The notes: a model not told the origin generated them from the sequence alone. A stretch of 64,000 nucleotides of DNA from DATCYX01 sp963714425 (GCA_963714425.1 CAVQOI010000009.1:62001-126000), one strand, 5' to 3'; positions 45,711 through 54,618 are shown, counted from the first letter of the stretch. Numbers and translations are program-made.

Positions 45711-48440
45711 ATGATTCAACCATGGAAGTTTATCGATTCTGAAGGCACATTCGAACTGCCCAATCCTCAACACACAAGTTATCTTTATTTTCCCCTCGTG
45801 AACGAGGCCGGGATGATGTCGGCTGTTACGCCAACGCTGCATGGAGATGTTAAAGCTGGTCAACACACATTTCTAACCGCTCCCGTATCTGTGGAGGACC
45901 TGCACAATACCCGCGCTAGTAGAAATTTTTGGGTCACGCTCAAGGATGGCAAAGCATGGTCAGCAACCGGGAACGCTGCCACACAGATTTCTCAGCGTTT
46001 TTCCGGACAGGAAGATGATGAAGTTTATCTAAGGGCTGGTTTGCTATGGCACCGAGTAAGCCGCACAAATAAAAAACTGGGGTTGCAAGCAGAAATTACC
46101 AACATCGTCCCACCATCCGGCGACCAGGTTGAGTTGATGCAAGTGCGCCTTACGAACATCTCCGATCATCTAATTCAATTCACTCCTACCGCTGCGATTC
46201 CAATCTTTGGTCGCTCAGCGGATAATCTCCGAGATCACCGCCATGTTACGTCGCTGCTGCACCAGATTACCTGTAGCGAGTATGGGGTCCTGGTACACCC
46301 AACGCTCTCATTTGATGAACGCGGCCACAATGCCAATCGACTGATGTATTCTGTTCTCGGCACAGAGAGCGATGGCGCTCTACCGCAGGGGTTTTTTCCG
46401 TTGTTAGGTGATTTTATCGGGGAAGGCGGCAACCTGGATTGGCCTGAGGCAGTTATCCGGCCTCTACAAAACTTCGTTGAGGCCGGGCAATCTTTCGAGG
46501 GGTCGGAAGCCATGGGGGGGATACGATTCAAAGATAAGGCTCTGTCGCCCGGCCAATCCTGCCTGTTTGTGCTTATCCTCGGGATCGTCCAGAATGATGG
46601 AGATGTCAAGCACCTCATCGAAACATATGGCAGCCAAAAAAAATTCCAGCTGTGGCTGAATAAAACGAGAGATTATTGGGGACGTAACTGCGAAATCTTG
46701 AGGTTCGAAACGAGTGATCCTCAATTCGACCATTGGCTGAAGTGGGTGAGCATACAGCCTACACTGCGGCGCTTGTTTGGCAACTCTTTTCTGCCTTATC
46801 ACGACTACGGTAGAGGCGGCCGCGGCTGGCGGGATTTATGGCAAGATATCCTGGCTTTGTTGATCAAGGAGAACGGGCAAGTTGATCATTTGCTGTTTGA
46901 AAATTTCGCCGGGGTACGCATGGATGGAAGCAATGCCACCATAATAGGAAGCGCTCCAGGCGAATTTAAGGCCGATCGCAACAACATCCCCCGAGTATGG
47001 ATGGACCATGGGGCCTGGCCGCTGCTGACCACGAAGCTCTATATCGACCAGACTGGCGACCTAGCATTTCTCCTTAGAGATCAATTCTACTTTAAAGACC
47101 ACTTTGTTGAACGAGCCCAGGCAATAGATCAAAAATGGGAGCCTTCCCAAGGGTCCCAGCAACGTACCCGAGAGGGCGAGGTTTACTCAGGCACGGTGTT
47201 AGAGCATCTACTCGTACAGCACCTCACAGCCTTTTTTCATGTGGGCGAACACAACCATATCAAATTAGAGGGAGCTGACTGGAATGATGGCATGGATATG
47301 GCTGCCCAGAGGGGTGAAAGCGTGGCATTCACCGCGCTATATGCAAGCAATCTACGCCAGCTTGGCCAACTTATCCTAGAACTTAAATCTATAGAGGTTG
47401 AGCAAATCGAATTGGCAAAAGAACTTCTTGTTCTTTTAGACAAGATACAGAACGAGATTGACTACAACAACCAAGAAGCCAAGCAGCAACGCCTGAAGGA
47501 ATATTTCGGCACTGTGTCTCACGTTGTCTCTGGGAAAAAGATCCGGGTGAGCGTTCCCGATTTAGCCGATGACTTGTTCTCAAAATCTGACTGGATGTAT
47601 ACGCACATCCGGCACCAGGAATGGATTACAAACGCTGAAGGATATAGCTGGTTCAACGGGTACTATGACAATGATGGACAGCGGCTGGAGGGAGATCATC
47701 CGAATGGTGTGCGTATGACCCTGACCGGACAAGTGTTCACACTGATGGGTGGTATTGCCACCGATGAGCAGGCTGAACAGATGATAAAGTCAGCTGATCG
47801 TTATTTATTCGATGCGAGCGTTGGTGGTCACCGGCTTAATACAAATTTCAATGAAGTATTGCTAAATATGGGACGCTGCTTTGGGTTTGCGTACGGACAC
47901 AAAGAGAATGGGGCCATGTTCAGCCACATGGCGGTCATGTATGCTTATGCACTTTACACGCGAGGCTACGTACACCAGGCATACCGGGTACTCGATCAGA
48001 TCTACCGCCACAGTGTACACTTTGCGATCAGCCGTATGTACCCGGGCATTCCGGAATATTTCACTCCCCGTGGGCGGGGTGCTTACCCATACTTGACGGG
48101 GGCAGCAAGCTGGTACCTATTGACTTTGGTGACCCAGGCTTTTGGTGTGCGCGGACAACTGGGTGATTTGGCGCTTTACCCGAAATTGGTGCAAGAACAA
48201 TTTGATACGCAAGGAAAAGCCAGCGTCCAGACAAGATTTGTGGACCGGCAGCTTGAGGTGACTTACCTAAATCCTGGCAGGCTGGAGCACGGAAGCTATA
48301 AAGTAGTGCGCGTCACGCTCAATGGAACCGAGCTGGATGTGAATTTCTCCACTGATGGCTGCTGGATACCCAGGAAAAGTATTGCAACATTGGAGCCGAA
48401 CCTGACTCATCAAATTACCGCCTGGCTTGGTGCACCATAA
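45711..48440 (+). CDS. GH94-family disaccharide phosphorylase (cello- or laminaribiose type)
   Basis: 909 residues, RBS AAGGAAG. GH94 (former GT36) layout: an N-terminal beta-sandwich, linker helices, an (alpha/alpha)6 barrel and a C-terminal jelly roll. Family signatures are GRGGRGWRDLWQDILALL, the catalytic acid in LEGADWNDGMDMAAQRG (about residue 520-526), and GYYDNDGQRLEGDHP. Near the C-terminus are ISRMYPGIPEYFTPRGRGAYPYLTGAASWYL with the phosphate-binding His/Ser region. It cleaves a glucose disaccharide with phosphate, yielding glucose 1-phosphate and glucose without spending ATP. The neighbouring GH16 genes suggest laminaribiose rather than cellobiose, as inference. Confidence 0.87.
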   Translation: MIQPWKFIDSEGTFELPNPQHTSYLYFPLVNEAGMMSAVTPTLHGDVKAGQHTFLTAPVSVEDLHNTRASRNFWVTLKDGKAWSATGNAATQISQRFSGQEDDEVYLRAGLLWHRVSRTNKKLGLQAEITNIVPPSGDQVELMQVRLTNISDHLIQFTPTAAIPIFGRSADNLRDHRHVTSLLHQITCSEYGVLVHPTLSFDERGHNANRLMYSVLGTESDGALPQGFFPLLGDFIGEGGNLDWPEAVIRPLQNFVEAGQSFEGSEAMGGIRFKDKALSPGQSCLFVLILGIVQNDGDVKHLIETYGSQKKFQLWLNKTRDYWGRNCEILRFETSDPQFDHWLKWVSIQPTLRRLFGNSFLPYHDYGRGGRGWRDLWQDILALLIKENGQVDHLLFENFAGVRMDGSNATIIGSAPGEFKADRNNIPRVWMDHGAWPLLTTKLYIDQTGDLAFLLRDQFYFKDHFVERAQAIDQKWEPSQGSQQRTREGEVYSGTVLEHLLVQHLTAFFHVGEHNHIKLEGADWNDGMDMAAQRGESVAFTALYASNLRQLGQLILELKSIEVEQIELAKELLVLLDKIQNEIDYNNQEAKQQRLKEYFGTVSHVVSGKKIRVSVPDLADDLFSKSDWMYTHIRHQEWITNAEGYSWFNGYYDNDGQRLEGDHPNGVRMTLTGQVFTLMGGIATDEQAEQMIKSADRYLFDASVGGHRLNTNFNEVLLNMGRCFGFAYGHKENGAMFSHMAVMYAYALYTRGYVHQAYRVLDQIYRHSVHFAISRMYPGIPEYFTPRGRGAYPYLTGAASWYLLTLVTQAFGVRGQLGDLALYPKLVQEQFDTQGKASVQTRFVDRQLEVTYLNPGRLEHGSYKVVRVTLNGTELDVNFSTDGCWIPRKSIATLEPNLTHQITAWLGAP

Positions 48441-48466
48441 TCAGTCAAATACGTCTGAAGTCTACT

Positions 48467-49870
48467 ATGACAACAACCAAAGGTAATTTTCCAGATAATT
48501 TTATTTGGGGTGCGGCGACTGCTGCATACCAAATTGAAGGTGCCTGGAATGAAGATGGGAAAGGCGAATCGATCTGGGATCATTTTTCGCACACACCCGG
48601 CAAAGTGAAGGATGACGATACTGGTGATATCGCCTGTGACCATTATCACCGCTGGCCCGATGACATAAGAATTATGAAAGACCTAGGTATAAAAGCGTAC
48701 CGCTTTTCCATCTCCTGGCCAAGAGTTTTACCTACGGGGAGAGGAAAAATCAACCAGGCCGGTCTGGATTTTTACAGCAAGCTTGTGGATGCGTTATTAG
48801 CAGTAGATATCCTCCCCTTCGTCACCCTTTACCATTGGGATCTTCCGCAATCTTTGCAGGATGAAGGGGGATGGGCCTCCCGCTCAACAGCAGAAGCATT
48901 TGTCGAATACGCAGGTATTGTCAGCGGGCATCTAGGTGACCGGGTGAAGTACTGGATTACCCATAATGAGCCCTCCGTCGTCACATTCAACGGACACTTA
49001 ACAGGAAGCCATGCTCCTGGCATCCAGGATGCAGGCATTGCTTTACAGGTCAGTCACCATCTTATGCTCTCGCACGGCTGGTCGGTCCCAGTCATACGCC
49101 AACGTAGCCTCGGTGCTCAAGTTGGGATGGCAGTCAATAACAACAGGATCTTGCCAGCCTCCCCCAGCCAGGCGGATTTTGATGCGAATCGGCGAGCAGA
49201 AGGAATGTGGTCGCGTTGGTTTCTCGACCCACTCTATGGGCGCCATTACCCGGCAGATTTGGTTGCAGATGCCATCAAGGCAGGCACACTGCCTGCCGAT
49301 GGTTTGAGTTTTGTGGAAACGGGCGACTTAGAGGCAATCTCGGTGCAAACAGATTTCTTGGGATTGAACTACTATACTCGCATGCTCAGCAGAAGTGATG
49401 CAATTTCAGAAAATGAGAACCTTCCTCCCAGCGTAGTTCAGGCGCCTCGAGACGATGTGCATTGGACAGAAATGGGGTGGGAGATTTATCCAAAAGGGTT
49501 ATTCGAAGTCCTGAGTTGGCTACACTACGAGTATAAGGTCAATCAAATCTACATTATGGAAAATGGGTGCAGCTTTTCGGATGGGCCTGATGAAGAAGGG
49601 AGCGTGCACGATCAGCGTCGAATAAAATACTTGACCGATCATCTTGCAGCAGCAAATATGGCCATAGATTGCGGAGTTCCATTAGCGGGCTATTTTGTTT
49701 GGTCGTTAATGGACAACTTTGAATGGGGGCTAGGATTCTCCCAGCGTTTTGGTCTAATCTGGGTTGATTATGCTACACAAAGGCGAGTGCTCAAGGACAG
49801 TGCACTTTGGTACAAGCAAGTAATTGAAAAGAATGGATTGCATGATATGGAAGAATATGCTCCGGATTAG
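48467..49870 (+). CDS. Glycoside hydrolase family 1 beta-glucosidase
   Basis: 467 residues, standard for GH1. Cytoplasmic retaining beta-glucosidase. Signatures: FIWGAATAAYQIEGAWNEDGKGESIWD at the N-terminus, TLYHWDLPQSLQ, acid/base Glu in THNEPSV (about residue 167) and nucleophile Glu in YIMENG (about 364). VWSLMDNFEWGLGFSQRFGL stands near the C-terminus. Last gene of cassette 2, 26 bases after the GH94 gene. It would finish hydrolysis of short beta-glucosides that the phosphorylases leave. Confidence 0.96.
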   Translation: MTTTKGNFPDNFIWGAATAAYQIEGAWNEDGKGESIWDHFSHTPGKVKDDDTGDIACDHYHRWPDDIRIMKDLGIKAYRFSISWPRVLPTGRGKINQAGLDFYSKLVDALLAVDILPFVTLYHWDLPQSLQDEGGWASRSTAEAFVEYAGIVSGHLGDRVKYWITHNEPSVVTFNGHLTGSHAPGIQDAGIALQVSHHLMLSHGWSVPVIRQRSLGAQVGMAVNNNRILPASPSQADFDANRRAEGMWSRWFLDPLYGRHYPADLVADAIKAGTLPADGLSFVETGDLEAISVQTDFLGLNYYTRMLSRSDAISENENLPPSVVQAPRDDVHWTEMGWEIYPKGLFEVLSWLHYEYKVNQIYIMENGCSFSDGPDEEGSVHDQRRIKYLTDHLAAANMAIDCGVPLAGYFVWSLMDNFEWGLGFSQRFGLIWVDYATQRRVLKDSALWYKQVIEKNGLHDMEEYAPD

Positions 49871-49947
49871 ATGCAAAAACAGCTAAATGAATTCATTGAA
49901 TGTTACATTAAGATGATCATTTATATTTGTATAAGCAATAATTCTTT

Positions 49948-50060
49948 TTTTGTTATATCAAACATACCGGTATAAGTTCCGGCCATTGTTAGACAGGGCT
50001 CCAGCCTGATTGATTTCAGCTTTAGAACGATAAACTTCCGAGATAATTATCTCGGAAGTT
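49948..50060 (+). repeat. Orphan DUF35 gene tail plus terminator, copy C, with upstream arm
   Basis: 49971-50009 encodes YKFRPLLDRAPA and a stop, without a gene in front. The terminator AACTTCCGAGATAA pairs with 50047-50060, followed by TTTT. The 28-base arm 49948-49975 equals 35732-35759. The codons (AAG TTC CGG CCA) are GC-richer than in copies A and B and match the body of the DUF35 gene, so this may be the original host tail. Confidence 0.8.
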
Positions 50061-50280
50061 TTTTCATTCCCTGGTCTGCATGCATCCCGCAGCTAGAAGA
50101 TGCCCAGGTGGACGGTGAGCGCCCTCCAATTTGTTTTGCATATGCTCAACCATAATATTCATCAGTTCTATGCCAGTCCTTCAAGAGAACTTCACATCCT
50201 TTGTGTATTATCAGCCCTGAAGTAGAGCTATTGTGCACCTGCTTCAAACAATCAATTCAACAACACGGAAGAAAGAGAAT
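50061..50280. other. Spacer right of repeat copy C
   Basis: No gene recognised. Under the insertion model this is the sequence that originally followed the DUF35 gene. Confidence 0.4.
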
Positions 50281-50901
50281 ATGCCAACACACACAATCTC
50301 AAAGCAAACACAGAAGAACTGGTGGATCGATGCAGCACTATTGAGCAGTGCCGTTGTCGCCACCCTTTCAGGGATTTACTTCCTTTTCCTGCCTTCAGGT
50401 GGCTTCCAGGGAGGGCGCAATCCACTCTATAACGTTCAAATCCTATTCTCTCGGCACACCTGGGACGACGTACACACCTGGAGTGGCATAGCTATGATCG
50501 TGGCAGCTATCATCCACCTGGCAACCCATTGGTCCTGGGTAGTCAGCATGGCACGGCGTTCCTATAGCGAGCTGACCGGAAAATGCGGATGCATGAATCT
50601 ACGCGGGCGCTTGAACCTGATCCTGAACATAATTGTGGCACTCAGCTTCATGCTCACGGCTATCAGCGGAGTGTATTTCCTGTACTTCCCCAGTGCGCGA
50701 TGGGCACCAGATCCCGTGTTCCTTTTCACTCGAACGACCTGGGACCTGATCCATACCTGGACGGGAGTAGTCCTGATTGTCGCAGCAATCATCCATTTTG
50801 CCATCCATTGGAAATGGGTTACCAAGGTTACGAGCAAAATGGCTGGGACAATTATTTTCCCGCGGTCAGTCCATCGATCGCTACCGGTTGCAAACTCATA
50901 A
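50281..50901 (+). CDS. DUF4405 membrane protein (cytochrome b561-like four-helix type, two repeats)
   Basis: 206 residues from ATG 50281 (GAAGAAAGAGA upstream; the frame extends 48 bases further 5'). Four hydrophobic helices form two similar halves. Each half has a GIYFLFxP/GVYFLYFP segment, a W(D/T)..HTW(S/T)G turn and an IHLATHWSWV / IHFAIHWKWV helix with paired His. This is the DUF4405 pattern; conserved His residues suggest haem b binding and membrane electron transfer, which is inference. It lies 38 bases upstream of the DUF2202 gene in the same direction. Confidence 0.83.
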   Translation: MPTHTISKQTQKNWWIDAALLSSAVVATLSGIYFLFLPSGGFQGGRNPLYNVQILFSRHTWDDVHTWSGIAMIVAAIIHLATHWSWVVSMARRSYSELTGKCGCMNLRGRLNLILNIIVALSFMLTAISGVYFLYFPSARWAPDPVFLFTRTTWDLIHTWTGVVLIVAAIIHFAIHWKWVTKVTSKMAGTIIFPRSVHRSLPVANS

Positions 50902-50939
50902 GTTTACTTAGAACCATATTCTAAGAAAGGACGATAACG

Positions 50940-51803
50940 ATGTTCAAGAAAATCATATTCACTACGGCGTTGATCGCCGTCAGCGGGGCGCTCGTATACG
51001 GCGCCATCAACCGCACTCAGGCAAAAAATAACAACGAAGGTTTTAGCACAGGTCAGGGCGGCTATGGACGTGGCAATGACTTGGTTTTGACAGCCTACTC
51101 TCAAGCTGATAGCGAGGTTCTCCAAAGACAAGGTAACAGCGGTAAAGGGCGTTACGGACAGGGCACAAACAGTGGTGGAAATGGCGAGCTTGCAAACCTG
51201 CCGCCCGCAACCTCAGGAGAATTAAGTGCCGAAGAAACCGCTGCCCTCTTGTATATGCGTGAAGAAGAGAAGCTGGCTTACGATGTTTATATGACCTTCT
51301 ATGCCCAATGGGGTCTGCCAATCTTCCAAAATATCGGCCAGAGCGAGCTGACACACACGGATGCTGTAAAGCTCTTACTTGACCGCTATGGATTGAGCGA
51401 CCCAGCGTCAAGTGAGATGGGCATATTTTCCAATCCTGAACTCCAGAACCTCTATAACGATCTGGTGGCGCGCGGCAGCCAGTCGCTGACTGAGGCTCTC
51501 AAAGTTGGTGCAATAATAGAAGAAATAGATATCCTCGACCTGCAAGAACGAATGACCCAAACTGACAATGCCGACATCCAGCAGGTATTCAACAATTTGC
51601 TGAACGGCTCCTACAACCACTTACGCGCATTTTCCTCGACGCTTAACGTTCAGACTGGTGAGGCTTACCAACCACACTACCTCAGCACCAATGCCTATCA
51701 GGCACTTGTAAGCGCCAGCGTGGGAGACGGTGGCAATGGCAACGGTAGACGTAATGGGCAGTCTGTTAATGGCGGCGGTTTGGGGGGCCGCGGCAGACCA
51801 TAA
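50940..51803 (+). CDS. Exported DUF2202-domain protein
   Basis: 287 residues, RBS AAGGACG. The N-terminal hydrophobic segment IIFTTALIAVSGALVYGAIN acts as signal or anchor. A Gly/Asn/Gln-rich linker of about 60 residues follows. The DUF2202 four-helix, ferritin-like domain runs from about 95 to 230: LSAEETAALLYMREEEKLAYDVYMTFYAQWG, FQNIGQSELTHTDAV, EALKVGAIIEEIDILDL, NGSYNHLRAFSSTL. The conserved Glu and His residues would support a di-metal site. The tail is Gly/Asn/Arg-rich. It is probably co-transcribed with the DUF4405 gene and followed by a strong hairpin. The function is not established for the family. Confidence 0.85.
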   Translation: MFKKIIFTTALIAVSGALVYGAINRTQAKNNNEGFSTGQGGYGRGNDLVLTAYSQADSEVLQRQGNSGKGRYGQGTNSGGNGELANLPPATSGELSAEETAALLYMREEEKLAYDVYMTFYAQWGLPIFQNIGQSELTHTDAVKLLLDRYGLSDPASSEMGIFSNPELQNLYNDLVARGSQSLTEALKVGAIIEEIDILDLQERMTQTDNADIQQVFNNLLNGSYNHLRAFSSTLNVQTGEAYQPHYLSTNAYQALVSASVGDGGNGNGRRNGQSVNGGGLGGRGRP

Positions 51804-51859
51804 ACGCATCCCACTCAAGACACGACAAGACGCCTGAAATGTAATCCACATCAACAGCC

Positions 51860-51887
51860 GGGGAAGTGTGTGACAGCACACTTCCCC
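51860..51887 (+). terminator. Terminator of the DUF4405-DUF2202 operon
   Basis: 11-bp perfect stem (51860-51870 with 51877-51887), 6-base loop, followed by TAAAATAAT. Confidence 0.75.
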
Positions 51888-51958
51888 TAAAATAATCTGA
51901 GAACGAATAGTCAGGTCACTCATCCGAGCGTGTTATAAAAATGCGTCCAAATTCGTTA

Positions 51959-52021
51959 TTGACTTATTAAATAACCATGCTATAATTTCATATAGTGAAT
52001 AGTTATTTTATTCAATGAAAT
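51959..52021 (+). promoter_or_regulatory. Promoter and candidate IclR operator of the keto-deoxy sugar acid operon
   Basis: TTGACT (51959-51964), 16-base spacer, TATAAT (51981-51986). Overlapping dyads are TGAATA (51996-52001) with TATTCA (52009-52014) and an outer TTTCAT/ATGAAA pair. This resembles KdgR/IclR-type AT-rich palindromes, and an IclR gene lies in the operon. Confidence 0.65.
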
Positions 52022-52123
52022 AATCCCAATATTTAGGATAAATATCCAATTTATACCTGCTAATAAAGCTTATGCCGCTGGTTCAAAAACACAGAATTTT
52101 TCTGAACACAGGAGCAAAGATTT

Positions 52124-52771
52124 ATGGACCCTAGACAAGCCCTCGACCTCATCCTGGAGGGCGGTGTAGTTGCGATCATGCGCGCAAAAAGTTCGGACCA
52201 GCTTATGGACGCAGCCCGGGCAGTTTTGGCGGGAGGCGTGCGGGCGATCGAAGTTACTATGACCACTCCGGGGGCGCTGGATGTCATCCGCCAAGCGACC
52301 AGCCAGCTCAGTGGCGAAGTGCTGTTCGGCGTCGGCTCGGTGCTGGATGCCGAGACGGCGCGTGCTGCCATCCTGGCGGGAGCACAGTTTGTGGTATGCC
52401 CGACGCTCAATATCAAAACTATCGAGCTGTGCAAGCGCTATTCCATCCCAGTAGTGCCAGGGGCATATACTCCCACTGAGATCCTCACCGCCTGGGAGGC
52501 GGGCGCAGATATGGTAAAGGTGTTCCCGGCAAGTGCTGGAGGACCAGGCTACATAAAAGCCATCAAAGGGCCGTTGCCGCACATCCGCCTGGCGGCGGTT
52601 GGCGGCGTGGACCTGAGCAACACCGCTGAATTCTTTCGCGCCGGCGTAGAGTCGGTCGGCGTAGGAGGTGAGCTGGTAAGCCAGAAGCTGCTGGACGTGC
52701 GCGACTTCGCTGCGATCACAGAGCGGGCACGCGGCTTCCGGCTTAGCGCCGATGAAGGACGCAAGAAGTAG
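52124..52771 (+). CDS. eda: 2-keto-3-deoxy-6-phosphogluconate (KDPG/KHG) aldolase
   Basis: 215 residues, usual length. It cleaves KDPG to pyruvate and glyceraldehyde 3-phosphate. Class I aldolase signatures: GVVAIMRAKSSDQLMDAARAVLAGGVRAIEVTMTTPGA (catalytic Glu in IEVT), GVGSVLDAETARAAILAGAQFVVCPTL, and the Schiff-base Lys in DMVKVFPAS near residue 131. The final phosphate loop is AAVGGVDLSN. It is the first gene of the operon, behind a strong promoter. Together with the PfkB kinase downstream it forms the 2-keto-3-deoxygluconate branch of sugar acid breakdown. Confidence 0.94.
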   Translation: MDPRQALDLILEGGVVAIMRAKSSDQLMDAARAVLAGGVRAIEVTMTTPGALDVIRQATSQLSGEVLFGVGSVLDAETARAAILAGAQFVVCPTLNIKTIELCKRYSIPVVPGAYTPTEILTAWEAGADMVKVFPASAGGPGYIKAIKGPLPHIRLAAVGGVDLSNTAEFFRAGVESVGVGGELVSQKLLDVRDFAAITERARGFRLSADEGRKK

Positions 52772-52827
52772 GGCAGGTATGAACAGGCAGGCTGGCATCG
52801 TACCTGTTTTTTTTCTGGGAGGCGGGG

Positions 52828-53115
52828 ATGATTGAACGTCATGTCACCTTCGTAGTCCACCCGGACAAGATCCAGGAGTTCGAAGAACTCTTTACCCAGG
52901 CTTACCGTCCAGCGATGGCAGGCATGCCGGGCTATCTTAAGGTTGATCTGCTGCGAGATAATGACAGCCCCACTTCTTACCAGATGGTCATCCGTTTCGA
53001 GAGTGCAGAAACAGCTTCTGCCTGGCGTCTCTCGGAGGCCCACCAGGCGCTCTCACCCAGGCTCAAGGCCTTGTACTCGGACAGCCAATTGCAGGTGTAC
53101 GAGGTAGTCGCATGA
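52828..53115 (+). CDS. Antibiotic biosynthesis monooxygenase (ABM)-fold protein
   Basis: 95 residues, RBS GGAGGCGGGG. It is a dimeric alpha+beta barrel of the ABM/YgiN type: IERHVTFVVHPDKIQEFEELFTQAYRPAMAGMPGYLKVDLLRDND, then YQMVIRFESAETASAWRLSEAHQ. Related small proteins often accompany sugar catabolic operons and have unclear substrates. Its stop overlaps the IclR start by four bases (ATGA), so the two are coupled. Confidence 0.85.
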   Translation: MIERHVTFVVHPDKIQEFEELFTQAYRPAMAGMPGYLKVDLLRDNDSPTSYQMVIRFESAETASAWRLSEAHQALSPRLKALYSDSQLQVYEVVA

Positions 53116-53925
53116 GCAGGCCCGTGAAAGCAGGCAACCAGGATGAGGCGCGCTACAATATCCGCGTCCTTGAACGGGCAGTAAGCATCCTGTCACTGCT
53201 GGCAGACGGAGAACCGCGCCAGCCCGCAGCGATCAGTGAATCCATCGACCTCAGTCCCAGCACAACCTTCCGCTTGCTCTCCACTCTGGCGTACCACCGC
53301 TTCGTTAAAAGGGATGAAGCCACCAACCAGTACCAGCTTGGGTTGGCTTGTTTGGAGCTGGCACACGCCTACATTGACAGTAACGATCTGCGCAGCGTAG
53401 CGCTGCCTGAGTTGGAGGCGTTGCGCAACGAGACTAAAGAAACCGTCCACCTGGCAGTCCTCGAAGATATGGAGATCGTCTATCTGGAAAAGCTGCCCGG
53501 CTTGCACGCTATTGGGCTGATGTCGTCACGCGTGGGCGGTCGCTCACCTGCATTCTGTACGGGGGTCGGCAAGGTGCTACTGGCGTACCAGCCGCCTGAA
53601 TTCGTGCAGGCATATTATCAGGAACATGGCCTGCCGCGCTTCACCGACGCTCACCGTTACAGATCTTTCCCAATTAATGAAAGAACTGGCAGCCATCCAC
53701 GTAGACAGGCTGGCATTTGACCGTGGCGAGCATGAGGACGAAGTGCGCTGTGTGGCTACTCCTATCTTCGACATCTCCGGGCGGGCAGTGGCGGCTCTGA
53801 GCATCTCCGGCCCCGAAGCGCGCATGGACCGGCTTGAGGAGAACCGGGTGATGATCGACCTTGCCCAGCGTGCGGCAGAAAGCATCTCACGGCTGCTCGG
53901 ATACAACCGGTCCAAAAATTCATAA
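53112..53925 (+). pseudogene. IclR-family transcriptional regulator, single-base frameshift
   Basis: The N-terminal winged helix is intact: VLERAVSILSLLADGEPRQPAAISESIDLSPSTTFRLLSTLAYHRFVKRDE. So is the start of the effector domain (ETVHLAVLEDMEIVYLEKLPG, GRSPAFCTGVGKVLLAY). After GLPRFTD the frame becomes senseless. Dropping one base near 53649 continues as LTVTDLSQLMKELAAIHVDRLAFDRGE, then VRCVATPIFDISGRAVAALSISGPEARM, to the normal end at 53925 (about 270 residues). Either a base-call error or a disabled local regulator. It presumably controls this operon through the AT-rich dyad upstream of the aldolase gene. Confidence 0.85.
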
Positions 53926-53937
53926 AGGAAGGTATGC

Positions 53938-54618
53938 ATGCGAAAAACTATTCTCAAACGCCAGGTCTCTCCAGACCCAGAAATCTTGCAGGGATTCAAG
54001 GATTTGCTCAAGGTCTATAGCCCATCCTGCGTGGTAGCCGATGCTCAGGAGAGAGCCGGTGTAATGCGTTCTTACCTGCGCCCCATCACCAATGAGACGC
54101 GCTTCGTTGGACCGGCGCTCACAGTGCGACTGGAGCCGGGAAACCAGGTAGACTGCCTGGACGCCCTCTCGGTTGCTCAAGATGGGGATGTCGTCGTAGT
54201 CGACGCGGCTGGTGAGACCGAGACATCTATCTGGGGAGGTCTGATGTCGGGCCTGTGCAAGATGAAGGGCGTGGTCGGGGCGGTGGTGGACGGCGCCATC
54301 CGGGATACTGATGAGACACGTGACCTGGGATTCTATATCTTCTCAAAGTCAATTGTGCCACGCTCCACGCATTCCCCGTACTCCGGACGCATGGAGCCGA
54401 TCGAGATTAACGTGCCCATCCAGTGCGCCGGAGTGGTCGTGCGCCCTGGCGATCTGGTGCTAGGAGACGAAGTAGGCGTGGTCGTCATCCCGCTTGAGAA
54501 TGCTGCTGAGGTGTTGCAAAAGGCGCGCGAGCAAGCTGATAAAGAGGAGAAGACCCGCGAAAAGATCCGCGAGGGCAAGACCGTCGAGCAGTTGCTTGCC
54601 GAGTTCGGACGATTATAG
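53938..54618 (+). CDS. RraA-like protein (4-hydroxy-4-methyl-2-oxoglutarate aldolase / oxaloacetate decarboxylase fold)
   Basis: 226 residues, RBS AAGGAAGG. RraA-like fold with SCVVADAQERAG (normally VADAxG), FVGPALTVRLEPGNQ, GDVVVVDAAGETETSIWGGLMSGLCKMKGVVGAVVDGAIRD with the metal-binding Arg-Asp, and a helical C-terminal tail with Lys/Glu. Members outside the RNase E regulators act as class II pyruvate aldolases (HMG/CHA aldolase) or keto-acid decarboxylases. Since the operon handles 2-keto-3-deoxy acids, an aldolase-like role is more plausible than RNase control. It follows iclR by 12 bases. Confidence 0.88.
   Translation: MRKTILKRQVSPDPEILQGFKDLLKVYSPSCVVADAQERAGVMRSYLRPITNETRFVGPALTVRLEPGNQVDCLDALSVAQDGDVVVVDAAGETETSIWGGLMSGLCKMKGVVGAVVDGAIRDTDETRDLGFYIFSKSIVPRSTHSPYSGRMEPIEINVPIQCAGVVVRPGDLVLGDEVGVVVIPLENAAEVLQKAREQADKEEKTREKIREGKTVEQLLAEFGRL

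Noticed and set aside
52070..52798. 242-codon minus-strand open frame opposite the KDPG aldolase gene
   Set aside because: Antisense shadow of a clearly recognised gene in GC-rich DNA.
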